Below are positions 23,090-34,470 of a DNA stretch of 64,000 nucleotides, in pieces. The notes under the pieces are model-generated. The model saw only the letters and a program-made list of their open reading frames with translations. It was not told the origin of the DNA and made no database searches. The translations under genes and the position numbers were made by a program. The first letter of the stretch is position 1. Each line of letters starts with the position of its first letter. This DNA comes from Datura wrightii (taxonomy: Eukaryota; Streptophyta; Magnoliopsida; Solanales; Solanaceae): NCBI GenBank assembly GCA_035772735.1, contig JASDFA010000027.1:152642001-152706000 (forward strand), given 5' to 3'.

Positions 23090-26000
23090 TTTCACGACCC
23101 GAACATAGGCCCGGACAGAAATGGGACAAGGAACACCGAGGGCTCCAAGTCGACCCAGGACATTAACATAGTACCTACAAACTTACAGAAAGTGAAAACT
23201 GAACTAATAAAACATGCTTAAGCGGGAGTTTGCGTACATATCAGTCTAAAATAGAATCAACATTGGCAAGCTGATTTGCTATATGTTGTCAAAAAAGTCT
23301 CTAACATAACTGATGTGCTAATGGGACAACATCCCCAACTAGCTCGATAAAAGTCTAAAACTGAAATAACATAACAATGGATAACTAAATGTCCTTGAAG
23401 GATGAGGACTCACCAACGCTGGCTAAAACAGGCCTGAGGGGAAGCAGGACTAACGATGCAGCTGAGACTGATCCCTCGGACCTGTATCATGAAATGATAC
23501 ATCATAGAGTATGTGTTCTGTACTTGGAATGTAATGAGTATGAAATGAAAGTAAAATGGATAGTTAAAATACATAAGGGTTTATAAGAGTAGGACAAGAT
23601 GAACATGAAGTAAATATCATAATATAAATATAAGGGCTCAAGGTTTTCAAATCATTCATAATCTATTCATAATCATAGTCATAAGAGAAATCTTATAAAA
23701 ACATATCTTGAGCCAAAGTAACATAATCATAGAAATGCATAAATTATGAGTAACAATAGGAGTACTCGTCTTAACTTACACCACTATGATAGAGCTTACA
23801 TGATGCCCAAAAGTTTCGCTCAAGTGGGCAGAGACATCTCGGGCTTGTCAGGAAAGGGACGTGCATTATGTGATATCCCAGGGGATCCAAAAATATATGT
23901 ATATACATATGGTGGCACGTAGTTCTGAGACCACATTATTTACTTGAATGTCAGGTCTATTCGGTGCTAGACACTGCTCCCAGAAACATGCACATGAGGC
24001 TCATATCATACTCATTTAATCATTCATGAAGTTCATAGCCAAATAAATCATAACATACTTGATTATACTTGAAATACATGATTAGCCATGAAAAGGGGCC
24101 CGTGAGTCGGCCAAGAGTCGTAAATTCATAAATCATGAAGAACATGCAAACTTGTTAAACATCATATACTTGATATTCATAAATCCATGAAGATTACTTG
24201 AAGAGAAATCATAATATGAGTCATAAATCATAATATAGGCTTAGGAAGATCAAAATCACAATACAATCATAACTTGACTTTTCATGAAACCTTGAGTAAC
24301 TGGGCATAAATTGAATGGGATTTGAAACCATAAAAATTATAATCCATTTAAATATAAAATCTACCCAAGACCTTAAAACAACATTTGGAAGATAAAGGGT
24401 ATTGTCCCATAATAAAATCATGTAGAATTCCATAAATTTGGGCTTAAATCCTCATAAAATCATCAAATGTAACTTAATACTTGAATTCATGAACATTGTC
24501 ACGACCTGAACATAGGCCCGAGTAAAGACGCAGGAGATGGAACTTCGAGAGACTCTAAGTCAACCAATGGCATGAATATAGAATCTAAGAGCATAAAATA
24601 AGTGGAAAATTTTTAAAAAATAAAACATTCTTAAGTGTATGTCGACATAAATATCAATCTAAAACAAAGTCAACAACGACATGCTGATATCTATATAATG
24701 CCTGAAAAGCCTCTAACATAACTGATGAGCTGAAGAGACAACATCTCCAATTTGCTCGATAAGGTCTGTAACTAAAAGAAAGTAACAATAGATAACTGAA
24801 TGTCCTCGAAGAATGAGGACTCACCAATGTTGGCTAAAACAGGTCTGGGGAGAAAGCAACACTAGTGATGCGGCTGATACTGATCCCTCAAACCTATATT
24901 ATGAAATGATACAGCATAACTTATGCGGTCAGTACTTGGAATGTGTTGAGTACTCAAGGTAAGTAAAAATACACAGTTAAAATACATAAGAATTAATAAT
25001 TGTAGGACAACATGATCATAAAGTAAATATCATAATGTGAACATAAGGGCTAAAGGATTTCAAACCATTCGTAATCCAATCATACTCATAGTCATAAGAG
25101 AAAATTTTATAAAAAATAACATGAGCCAAAGTAACATAAACATAACCATTCATATGTCATGAGGAATAATGGGAGGACTCATCTTAACCGACACCATCAT
25201 GATAGAGCTTACATGATGCCCCACTATTTCGCCCAAGTGGTCGGGACCGCCCTCGGCTTGCCAGGAAAGGGGACGTGCAGTGTGTTGATATCACAGGGAT
25301 ATAATAATTAATATATATACCTACAATGGCACGTAGTTCTAAGACCATGAGGTTTACTTGAATACAGGGTCTACTTGGTGCTAGATACTGCTCTGAAAAA
25401 TATGCACATGAGGGCTCGTAAAGTAATTGTGAAATTATTCATGAAGTTCATGGATAAATAAATAATAACATGATGGATCCCACTTGAAATACATGATTAG
25501 ACATGAATAAGGGCTCATGAGTTTGCCAGGATTCATAAATTCATAAATCATGAACATCATGCATACATGTAAAACATTTAGGTACTTGATATTCATAAAT
25601 CCATGAAGATTATTTGAAGAGAAATCATAGCATTAATCATAAATCATAATTTAGACTTAGTAAGATCAAAATCATAATAGAATCATAACTTGACTTTTCA
25701 TGAAACTTACATAATTGGGAATTATTTAATTAAAAATTGATACTATGAATTAATAATCAAAATAGGTATAAAATCTACCCATAAATCATAAAATATGATC
25801 TGATACATGAAAGGAATTAACCCATAGGTAAACCATAGAGAATTTCACAAAATTAGAGATAAGCTCCAATAGGTCATGAACTTAATTATAGAATTGAAAT
25901 CCATGGAATTTAGAAGAATTTAGAGCATGAGTGTGAAAGCCCAAAGGAAGTTCAGCAAAAAATTGGGAAATTCTTCAAGCTTGATCTCCAAGGAAGAACT

Positions 26001-27667
26001 CTATACACATATGCGTGGAATGGTAAGGCTTAAGATAGGTTTAACTCTCTTAGAACCCTTCTAACTGAGCTTAAAATGATGTAGTTTAGGACCTTAGAGT
26101 TTAGAAATAAAAAATACCCTTAATGAAAAGTCTGAAAATTTTGTATTGCTAGTGACAATGATAGATACCACAGGTCGTCCTTCGATAACACGACTCATGG
26201 TATCCATTTGTTACTTCCTCCCTCATTTCATAACTTTTTAGGTCCTAATTCCACGACTCGACAGAACAGGTAACACTCCATTACTGCCTCCCATTCCTTC
26301 GCTAAATTCCAACTCAAGATTCAACCACGACTGGTCAGGATGAGTCGTTACTAGTCCCAACAACTCATCGTTCCCGGCAGCTGCCACCACTACTCACCTT
26401 TTGGAAGTCCCAATGACTCATTATTCCTGGTTGTTGCCACCACTGATCACCTTCTGGAATTCCTCGCTAATGGAAACATACCACGACTTGTTGTCTCATG
26501 CAATGAGTCGTACCATGACTCGTGCCAGTCACCTTGTCGTGGACCACCCTGACAACGACCCTTTACCATGACTTTTTACACTGACCAATGAGTCATTCCA
26601 TGGCTCATTGGTCCTGGACCTACTGACTTATTCTCACCACGACAGGAACCAATGGTCTGTGGGAGCTTCCCATGACTCGTACAATGGGTCGTCCTGTGGT
26701 ATTTTCCCAACATTTCTGCTGTTCGCATTCCCGAATCCCGAGTATAGACTTAGGCACTTACGGGGTATTACAAACATAGAGAGGAGTTGTGGCATGAGAG
26801 TGAAGAGTAACTCTCATTTACAACCCTAATTACCTGTGTAATTTGATCTTACACTCTCCCTTGAAAGCCTAAAGGAATTGGAGAAGGAATTAGGGAATTT
26901 ATCAAGCGTGATCTCCAAGGGAATACTCTAAACTTGCATGCATGGAATAGGAAGGCTTATGATAGGTTAAGTACTCTTAAAACCCTTCTAACTGAGCTTA
27001 AAACTACGAAGTTAGGACCTTAGAGCTTAGGATATATGAAAATACCCATAAGGAAAAATTTGAAAAATAGGCCCTGCCAGTGAGTACAACTCATATCATG
27101 AGTCATCCTTTGATACCATGACTTGCGGTATTGCTCGTTACTATCACCCATGCTCACCTCAGTTTTGGCTATTCAAATGATGGTTAGATAGTATTAGTCA
27201 TTACTCACCACAATGATCCGTTACTTCCTCTCTTTGTTGCCACTGCCCTTGAGAACTATGTTTTTGAAATTCTCACAATGGGTCCCAACCATTAATCGTT
27301 TCGGGTGACAATAGGTCATTGCATCATCCATTATCATTGTACGACTGCTACTATACATCTCTATGAGTACTACCCACATCTCGTTGCTCCCTACCATGAG
27401 TCATACCATGACTCGTGCAATCCCACCTAGGTCCACCAGCAACGACCAACGACTACTAATAACGATCCGTTATAGTGACAAATGAATTGTACCTTGGCTC
27501 GTTGGTCTAGGTCCTCACACCCAACAGCTTACCACGACTACTATCAATGACTCGTCGTCCCTTCCCATGACTCGTACAATGAGTCATCCTATGATATTTT
27601 CCCAACGTTTCTGTTGATCTCATTACCAAATCCCGAGTCTAGTTTTAGGCACTTCCGGAGTATTACA
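23090..27667 (-). repeat. 5' LTR of element B, split by a solo LTR
   Basis: The LTR consists of 23090-24496 and 26778-27667 (about 2297 bp together), matching 17228-19498 across the break. Its start on the minus strand is TGTAATACTCC at 27667; its end is mutated (GTGAAA). It carries TGTATCAT/ATGATACA (23483-23490, 23494-23501) and a GTGAGT donor-like site at 23408-23413. The outer LTR boundary abuts the AGTTT duplication. Confidence 0.9.
24497..26772 (-). repeat. Solo LTR N nested in the 5' LTR of element B (2276 bp)
   Basis: It runs TGTCACG to TATTACA on the plus strand (minus-strand start TGTAATACCCC). It is flanked by the perfect duplication AACAT at 24492-24496 and 26773-26777, and the host LTR resumes seamlessly afterwards. 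No internal region remains, as expected after recombination between the two LTRs of one element. The U3 (26150-26700) is rich in GACTCGT motifs. Confidence 0.93.
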
Positions 27668-27672
27668 AGTTT
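27668..27672. repeat. Target-site duplication of element B, right
   Basis: AGTTT, identical to 17223-17227, directly after the LTR terminus TATTACA. Confidence 0.9.
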
Positions 27673-27844
27673 TTGGCATGAATGCCTTCTTAATTACTAA
27701 TACGACTCTTTTTCGTTGCATGTGTAAAAACCTGAATTCCCTAAGACCAAACCTGAGGGATGAAATGAAGAAAACAACAAAAATTTCACCAACACAAACA
27801 ACAAGTCATTCAGTGACCGGTTAGGGAACTTAACAAATCATTAT
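27673..27844. other. Continuation of family M sequence beyond element B
   Basis: This short AT-rich stretch should be the continuation of 16404-17227, because element B with its duplication separates them. It has no coding potential I can see. It ends where similarity to the Athila LTR begins. Confidence 0.45.
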
Positions 27845-28533
27845 ATGCGATGCGAAACTTTCGATGCTTAAAACCTAGAAAATATGTTGTGACATAGGTA
27901 TATTTATACAAATATGAGTTGTTTTAACCTTGTTTTTAGGGAAATTAGTTCGGGAGTTGGATTGTGAAAAAGGAGCAAAAAAGTTTCAGAAAATAGCTAG
28001 CTACAAATCTTAGTATGAATCGTTCCATCCTGTTATGAGCCATACCTAGTACCCATAGCAAAATTTCAGAGAAAAAAATGCACAAATGTTGGGCAAAGTA
28101 TGACTCGTGGTAAGATCTATACCAAGAAGTCGTGAAAAACATCAGAGGAGGTGCACCAACATAAGATCCTAGTATGAGTGGAAGTTATGAACTGTAATGG
28201 CTGCATATGAACCGTACAGAAGAATCATAGAAAATTTCAGAGAATATGCCAACTGGTAGATCCCAAAGTACGAGCAGATTCCAGGAGTCATAATACTAAG
28301 GTTCAAATCATACCAAGGACTCATGTGAGATTTAGAGGATGCCAGATTTTAGAAGCCTAGACCATGGTTGGCACTTATGACTCGTAGTAACATTGTACGA
28401 GTCATACCAACTTCCCGTACCTGAGAGGCTTAGAAGACAAAAGATGCAGATTCACATCATGGAAGACTCCTATGTCTCATGGTTTTGAACTACGACTCGC
28501 AAGTAATGGCGAAATCAGATTCCCTATTAATTT
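27845..28533 (+). repeat. Athila-type LTR1, left part
   Basis: The sequence matches 42745-42896 followed by 60006-60540: CTTTCGATGCTTAAAACC, TTGGATTGTGAAAAAGGAGC, the GTATGACTCGTGGT and ACGAGTCATACC motifs and the CAGATTCACATCATGGAAGA segment. The exact 5' end is not preserved. It is interrupted at 28534 by solo LTR H and resumes at 40396. Confidence 0.82.
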
Positions 28534-29018
28534 TTCACGATCCGAGTTTACACTCTAACCATAACATGGGAAAAAGAACCACGAAAGGCTCCAAGTTGAC
28601 CCATGGGATAATAATAGCATGAGACTAACATAATATTAACTAATAGAATAATAACTGAGTGAAAGCTAATTGAAAAATTCTAATCAATAACCATAAGAAC
28701 ATAGTCTATTAAAACTCTGATTCATAAGCTAAATCTGTCTATCATGTATGACAGCCTCTACTACACTAATGAGCTACTGGGACAAAATCCCCAGCAAACT
28801 CCTAAAGTCTGAAACTAAAATAAACCTAAAATAGGAAAATCATAAGTCTTGTCCTCGATAGATGAGGACTCAGCATAGTCAACTGAGATTGGACTAGAGT
28901 GTGTCTAACTACGAGGCTAAGTTTGGAATCTAGATCTATAACATAAAACGATATAACACATAAAGTATGTGGTCAGAGGAAAACGTAAAAGAACTAAAAC
29001 AAGGATGTATACTAGGAT
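28534..29018 (-). repeat. Solo LTR H, left part
   Basis: Minus-strand 3' end of a Del LTR (plus-strand start TTCACGATCCGAG). AATTT at 28529-28533 matches AATTT at 40396-40400, the likely target duplication. Element G is inserted at 29019; the LTR resumes at 38264. It includes the decayed TATAAC...GATATA repeat near 28940 and the GAGGACTCA segment near 28864. Confidence 0.82.
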
Positions 29019-31127
29019 TGTTATACCCCGGGAACCCACAGATAAGAGCCGGGAGTCAAAACAGAGAAAAATTGGAAAATTCGCACCAGGTCATCGAACG
29101 ACCCGTGACATGGCTCGTAGGAGTGACCACGAGTCATGGAGTTATTCATGGTCAAGAAGGGCATGACAAAGTTTTAGGATGAGACCATGGGCAGGACCAC
29201 GAGTCGTGCTTAGTCCACATAACTAGTTAGGTCTCCCGTGGCCTAGGTGGACCAGTTAGTAAAATGGGAAAGGGGCATTCAAGACTAGGGGAGGTGACCA
29301 CGAGTTGTGGTTTGCAACCACGATTTGTGTGGTCCCTCGTGGGGTCCCCTGGGGAGTTTGGGGCAGTGAGCATAACGGGTCTTAGCTACAGAGTCATGCC
29401 CCTTGGCAAGGACTCGTGAGTTCCCTCGTTAGGAGGCCCTGATAGTCTTTTTCCTGCATTTTAATAAGTGTGTTTTTGTAATTCCAAAGTTTTTAAGGCC
29501 TAAAATATATTGTTTTAAGATATAAATTGGGTCATTTGAAGGAGAGTAGCTCATGTTAGGCCGCATTCATGCATGCAATAGTTTAGGGAGAAGGATATAA
29601 GGTGATTCATGGTGTTCTTCTCCAATTCCTCCCAATTCCACCTTAGGCTTTCAAGGGAGATTTAGAATAAGTGTTTTCAGGTATGTAAGATCATCAATGG
29701 GTGGTTCCTTCCACACCCATGCTCCTATTCTATGATTTTACTTATAAATTATCAAAAACTCATGGGGTTTTGTAATTGATTTGTATAAAATTAAACATTT
29801 ACTTATGGGTCTTGTGATTTTGAAATCATATCATAATCTAATGATTTTGATCATCCTTTGGAATTTAAATGGATTATAATATTATTGATTTTGAATTTCT
29901 AAACAATTATGCTTGTTTGTGCATGCTCCATGATGGATCGATTTATGATCCATTGGTATTTTGATAAGCCCAGCATAAATTATAAATTTTATTTATGAAT
30001 TTATTATGGTATCTACTACGAACTTATGAATATCAAGCTACATGCATGATTTAGATGTATGTATGAATTTTATCTATCATGATTTATGTTTTTGGCCGAC
30101 CGATAGGCCTCAAGTCATGGCTAGTTCACTTCTGTTCAAGCATGTTTATGATTATTACGATTTAACTAGCCTATGAACTCATATATGTATTATTATGAGC
30201 ACTATATATATTTTGGGAGTAGTATCGAACACCGAATAGGTCCGGGGCTCACGATTAAGCTCGGGATCTCATGAACTACGTACCACCGTAGGTATGTTTG
30301 GACCCTTTCATCTTTTTCCCTGGCCAAAATGTCCCTTTTCATGTGTGATCATGCCCTTCATGGTTCCTACCCTTGGCAAGGTACGAACACCCTCCCGACT
30401 AGGGTTAAAAGTCGGGCTTCATGTGTGCTCATATGAGGTATGTCAGTTAAGAGAATCTTCCACTGTTCCTCATGATTTATGAATGTTATGATTACATATG
30501 TTGGCTCAAGTCATGTTAGGTAAATCACTTCTATTATGACTATGATTATGTTATGTACGATCGTTTTGAAAATCTTGAGCCATATGATATGTCCTTATGA
30601 TTCACGATACGAGCATGACGTTCTACTCTTATGATAATTTATGAATTTCATATATATTTTAAATGTCCGTATTACCCACCATGCATACTAAGTACATTCC
30701 ACGTACTGATCGCATACTTTCTATGCTGTATCGTTTTATGATACAGGTCCCAGTTCTAAGGCTCATCCTCACTCGTAGCTAGTTCAGCCTTGGTCTCAGC
30801 GTATTTGGTGAGTCCTCATGTTCCGAGGGTTGTATGTTCACCCTTTATGTGATTTATTTCAGTTTCTCAATATTGTATTAGTTTGGGAGTTGTCCCATCA
30901 ATCCGCTTTTCATGTTTTGAGGCTTATCAGACTACAAGTTGTATTCGCTGTATTGTATCAGTCTAGTACTGATTCTCCCTTTTGTTATAGTATGATTATG
31001 TTCCTTATGTTGAGTCTTCCGTTTATGTTATTGAATTAGATGTATGCTCATGCCATGGGTGGACTTGGGGTCTCTCGGGGCTCCTTTTTCCATGTCTACG
31101 ATCTGGGTGTACGTTTGGGTTGTGACA
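29019..31127 (+). repeat. 5' LTR of element G
   Basis: Starts TGTTATACCCC and ends TTGTGACA before the primer site. U3 has the GACTCGT-type motifs at 29090-29420. A TATATATATTTTGGGAG segment at about 30204, conserved in other Del LTRs before GTAGT...CACCGA, could be the core promoter. Inverted repeats: AGTAC/GTACT (30691-30695, 30703-30707) and CTGTATC/GATACAG (30726-30732, 30740-30746). Donor-like GTGAGT at 30808-30813. Confidence 0.93.
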
Positions 31128-31130
31128 AAT

Positions 31131-31148
31131 ATTGTATCTGAGCCATAG
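31131..31148 (+). other. Primer-binding site of element G
   Basis: ATTGTATCTGAGCCAT directly after the LTR is an initiator-Met type site with two changes. Confidence 0.83.
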
Positions 31149-31330
31149 GTTTATGGGTCCTAGGGAGTCTGAAAGCTGCGTCAAGTAGAGTCTTTTTCAT
31201 GGGTGTTAAGCGCACCACTCTTATGACAAAGAGGCTATGAGACGATTAGGAAATGTAACCTTCTTTCATGATCTATGTCGTATGATGAACGTCCTTTACT
31301 CTAATTCATGCTATCCGCATTTGCTGAATC

Positions 31331-32545
31331 ATGCCTCCACGTCGGGTAAACGCCGAGAGAGACGGAAATGTTAACGATCATGAGGGTGCCCAGGATGGTG
31401 AGCATCAGCTAGCTCCACTCGTTCATAAGGAGCACGTACCTGACCCAGCCGCCCATGCTGTGTTTAGGGCGGCGATTCAAATGATGGCACAGTCTATGAC
31501 TGCCCAGGTCTAGAAATGAATAGTAGGGCATCTCCTTTAGAATGGGAATGCAGTGGTAGCTAGGGTGAGAGATTTCTTGAGGATGAGCCCTCTAGAGTTC
31601 ACGGGGTGAAAGGTGGATGAGGATCCATACGATTTGATAGAGGAGATTTTGAAAATCACACAAGTCATGGGGGTGAACAATAGGGAATGCTTTGACTAGA
31701 CCTCCTATTAGCTAAAGTGTGTAGCACACGTATGGTTTAAGAAATGGAGAGTTTCCAAGGCGGCGGGTGCAGGCCTGATAGGATGGGATGAGTTTCACAC
31801 TGCCTTCATGGATCAGTTCTTCCTTCGGGAGATGAGAGAGATCAAGGTGGCCGAGTTTGTTAATCTGAAAAAAGGTAGCATGTCTGTCCAAGAGTATGCA
31901 TTGGAGTTCACCCGGTTATCTAAGTATGCTCCAGAGTTGGTGGTGGATCAGAGGGCTCGGGTGAGCCGCTTTGTGCATGGCGTAGCAGATTACTTGGACA
32001 AAGATTGCGGGATCACCATGCTTCACCAGGAAATCGATTTTCCCCATATTGTATTACATGCACAGCAGTTGGAGTAGGTTTATAGAAGGTAGAGATAGGC
32101 CAAGAGGGCCAGGACCTATAGCTACGGGGTTTCTCAAGCCAGGTCAGGAGGTGGACCACGTCAGCAGACCCAGCACAGGTCCATTACTCTAGCTCCATCA
32201 TCAGCCAGCATGCCATCCAGGTTCAAGGGAGACCAAAGGAGTAGGAATTTAGGCTCGAGGGATCATGGTAGTAAGCAGGTGGAGCGCACTTTTCCAGCTT
32301 GTGCGAGATACAACAAAAATCATCCCGGGAGATCCCTAGTCGGTGTGGATGCTTGTTTCGGATGTGGCAAAGCCGGGTACAGGATCGGAGATTTCGCTGT
32401 AGCTAGTTCTACCACTCCAACAGCACAACCCCCTCAGCAGGGTGCCTCCACTAGTTCAGCAGGTGATCAGCGCCAACATAGGTTTTATGCCCTAGTGCCT
32501 CGCCATGTGCAGGAGGCGTCGCTAGATGTGGTCACGGGAATGTAG
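31331..32545 (+). pseudogene. gag of element G, degenerate
   Basis: ATG at 31331 opens MPPRRVNAERDGN, the expected Del gag start, and runs 60 codons to a TAG at 31511. FRAAIQMMAQSMTAQV lies at its end. VRDFLRMSPLEF and KVDEDPYDLIEEI continue with stops. The capsid domain is clean at 31808-32077 (MREIKVAEFVNL, VQEYALEFTRLSKYAPEL, GYLDKDC-like YLDKDCGITML). The zinc knuckles have decayed: CARYNKNHPG with a lost Cys, and CFGCGKAGYRIGDF, where the His and the last Cys are replaced. Confidence 0.9.
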
Positions 32546-32985
32546 CAAGTCTTCCTTGTTGATGCATACTCTTTATTAGATCCTGGAGTTACTTTGTCTT
32601 TTGTGACCCCTTACATTGCTAGTAGTTTTGTAGTTAGCCCTGAAATTTTGTTAGAACCGTTCTCCGTATCTACTCCAGTCGGTGAATCAGTGGTAGCTAG
32701 GCGAGTGTATAGGGGTTGGCCCATTACGGTGTTGCATAAAGTCACCTCCGCGGACTTAGTAGAATTACCCATGACTGCTTTTGATATTATTCTGGGCATG
32801 GATTGGTTGTTTGCATGTTATACTTTGATTAACTGTAGAACCCAAGCGGTGCAGTTCCATTTTCCAGGTGAACTAGTTTTGGAATGGAGGGGTAGTTCAG
32901 CGGTACTTGTAGGTCGTTCATCTCTTACCTTAAGGGCCGGAAAATGATCTCTAAGGGTTACATGTACCACCAAGTTAGGGTTAAG
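32546..32985 (+). pseudogene. Protease domain of element G
   Basis: The frame 32594-32947, preceded by LLDPGVTLSFVTPY at about 32572, is one of the longest clean stretches in G. The active-site D-x-G is present as DPG but followed by Val. DIILGMDWLFACY at about 32780-32820 is the intact C-terminal signature. A stop at 32945-32947 and a frameshift separate it from RT. Confidence 0.87.
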
Positions 32986-32999
32986 GATGTAGAGTCCGA

Positions 33000-33900
33000 G
33001 ACCCCAACTATACAGTTAGTCCCAGTGGTGTGTGAGTAACAGGAGGTTTTCCCCAATGATTTGCTAGGTGTTCCACCGGAGAGGGAAATTGATTTCAATA
33101 TTGATCTATTACCTGATACGCAACCTATCTCTATTTCCCCTTACAGGATGGCTCCCGCATAGCTAAATAGTTAAAGGAACAGTTGAAGGACTTGTTGGAT
33201 AAGGGTTTCATTAGACCGAGCAAGTCTCCAAGGGCTGCACCGGTTCTCTTTGTTTGGAAGAAGGATGGATCCCTTTGAATGTGTATTGATTGTAGACATT
33301 TGCATAAGGAGACTGTCAAGAACAGGTACCCCTTGCCTAGGATTGATGATTTATTTGTCCATCTCTAGGGTGCCAGGTGTTTCTCGAAGATAGATATCAG
33401 GTCTAGACCCCATTAACTTTGAGTTCGGGAGTGTGATATCCCGAAGACAGCATTTAGAACTCGGTATGACCATTATGAGTTTGTAGTTATGTCATTTAGA
33501 CTAACCAATGCTCCTACAACTTTTATGGACCTAATGAACAGGGTCTTTAAGCATTATCTGGACATGTCCATAATTGTGTTCATCCATGATATCCTTATAT
33601 ACTGGCGGAGCGAGGAGGAGCATACTACTCAATTGCATATAGTGCTTTAAGTCCTCAAGGATCATCAGTTATATGCAAAGTTCAGAAAATGTGAGTTTTG
33701 GTTGGAGTCAATGGCATTTCTAGGCCATGTGGTTTTAGGTGAGGGCGTTAAGGTAGATACTCAGAAAATCAAAGTGGTGAAGAATTGGCCCAGATTGGTA
33801 AATCCTTCAAAAATTCAGTTTCATGAGTCTAGTAGGTTACTATTAGAGATTTTTTGAGGGTTTCTCATCTATTGCGGCACCTTTGACCAAATTGACTTAG
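33000..33900 (+). pseudogene. Reverse transcriptase domain of element G, degenerate
   Basis: Blocks in order: LLGVPPEREIDF, LLPDTQPISISPYRMAP, LKDLLDKGFIRPS, LFVWKKDGSL, KNRYPLPRIDDLF, FSKIDIRS, DIPKTAFRTRYDHYEFVVMS and LTNAPTTFMDLMNRVF. The catalytic box near 33583 reads FIHD, so the first Asp is now His. HQLYAKF.KCEFWLES and FLGHVV follow. Several stops are spread through the domain (for example at 33162 and near 33278). Inactive on two grounds. Confidence 0.88.
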
Positions 33901-34452
33901 AAGAAGTTAAAGTTCCAATGGTCGGAGGCTTGTGAGGAAAGCTTCTGGAAATTGAAGACCCTACTCATTTCAACACCAGTGTTGACTTTACCCAAGGGCA
34001 CGAATGTCTTTGTTTTATATTGTGATGCTTCTAGAGTCGGACTAGGATGTGTGTTGACGCAGCATGGGAAAGTAATAGCATATGCCTCTCGACAACTGAA
34101 ATTTCATGAAAAAAACTACCCGACGCATGATATCGAGTTAGCCGCGGTGCTGTTTGCATTGAAGATATGGTGGAATTTATTTTATGGGGTCCACATGGAT
34201 GGATTAACGGATCACAAGAGCTTACAATATGTGTTCACGCAGAAGGATCTCAATCTTCGGCAAAGGAGGTGGTTGGAGTTATTAAAGGACTACGTTATGA
34301 GTGTTCTTTACCACCCGAGCAAGGCTAATGTGCTGGCGGATGCACTTAGTAGGTTGTCTATGGATAGTGTGTCCCAAGTGGAGGAGGGAAAAAAGGAGTT
34401 GGTGAAGGATGTCCACCAGCTCACAAGATTGGGAGTTAGATTGGTCGACTAG
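33901..34452 (+). pseudogene. RNase H domain of element G, uninterrupted
   Basis: An open frame 33952-34452 (166 codons) covers nearly the whole domain: TPVLTLPKGT, LYCDASRVGLGCVLTQHGKV, IAYASRQL, THDIELAAVLFALKIWW, GLTDHKSLQYVF, QRRWLELLKDY, YHPSKANVLADALSRLS. All four acidic catalytic positions (Asp in CDAS, Glu in IELAAV, Asp in TDHK, Asp in ADAL) are present. As it is part of a polyprotein without a functional RT, it is still a pseudogene segment. Confidence 0.9.
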
Positions 34453-34470
34453 ACCGATGGCGGTGTTGTT

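Larger units (their letters stand above)
17228..27667 (-). mobile_element. Element B: Del/Tekay-type deletion derivative with nested solo LTR
   Basis: Two LTRs of one type enclose a 3.6-kb internal region on the minus strand. The ends are flanked by the perfect duplication AGTTT (17223-17227, 27668-27672). The internal region has primer site, broken gag and integrase-chromodomain, but protease, RT and RNase H are missing, with an unidentified stretch (21236-22085) in their place. A solo LTR sits inside the 5' LTR. It is non-autonomous and dead. Confidence 0.92.
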
